12,670 nt of DNA from JAAFJT01 sp043744275 (lineage in GTDB: Bacteria; Bacteroidota; Bacteroidia; Chitinophagales; Saprospiraceae), in the NCBI GenBank assembly GCA_043744275.1, contig JAYTUY010000263.1, positions 1 through 12,670 of the forward strand. Reading direction: 5' to 3'. The notes beneath the pieces were generated by a model. It was not told the DNA's origin and made no database searches. It saw nothing but the letters and a program-made list of their open reading frames with translations. Every line of letters starts with the position of its first letter. Within the stretch, counting starts at the first letter, position 1. This document shows positions 12,645-12,670 of this stretch, in pieces. The translations under genes were made by a program, and so were the position numbers.

Positions 12645-12670
12645 AATTTATTAAATCTTTCGGACTTCTA

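Overview
The window looks like a stretch of chromosome from an AT-rich member of the Bacteroidota. Four things point that way: a C-terminal type IX secretion (T9SS) sorting domain on a secreted esterase, promoter boxes of the -33 TTTG / -7 TAnnTTTG type, genes without Shine-Dalgarno sequences, and housekeeping proteins of Bacteroidota character. I cannot place it below phylum with confidence; a Chitinophagales- or Saprospirales-like lineage is a guess.

Layout. Bases 1-1590 are accessory and repeat-rich. They hold the first 23 codons of a secreted protein on the minus strand, a 58-bp tandem duplication, a small lipoprotein gene (357-1022, minus) preceded by the 3' tip of another gene, and mirrored hairpin repeats on both sides of that pair. 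Bases 1591-5582 hold three plus-strand housekeeping genes: a long-chain polyprenyl diphosphate synthase, tadA and ligA. A cluster of nested palindromes (5597-5774) separates ligA from an M61 peptidase gene (5946-7784). That gene converges on a glycyl-tRNA synthetase gene (7888-9444, minus) across a bidirectional terminator. Divergent from the synthetase gene is an SGNH/sialate-acetylesterase-like protein with a T9SS tail (9628-11262). The last 1.3 kb carries three antitoxin-like genes, none with an intact toxin. Two of them are joined to the C-terminal stumps of PIN-domain (VapC-like) toxins.

The most striking signal crosses all these regions. A short word, ACTGAGGGGG (usually TACTGAGGGGGT), occurs 12 times on the two strands in 12.67 kb, where about 0.02 would be expected by chance with equal base use. 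Seven copies lie in + strand genes reading forward, one lies in a gene reading backward, and four are intergenic, including a perfect inverted pair that forms a hairpin. Five coding copies use the same reading frame and give the peptide (N/Y)-T-E-G-(V/G); they appear to sit in protein loops or linkers. The behaviour resembles the DNA uptake sequences of Neisseria and Pasteurellaceae or the HIP1 words of cyanobacteria. I do not recognise this word as a described element. A second layer of repeats consists of palindromes with a constant centre (GCTCCGC/GCGGAGC or GATGAAATC) and varying but self-complementary stems.

The housekeeping genes act in isoprenoid side-chain synthesis, tRNA modification and charging, and DNA joining. 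They do not form one pathway, and their spacing with intervening hairpins suggests mostly separate transcripts.
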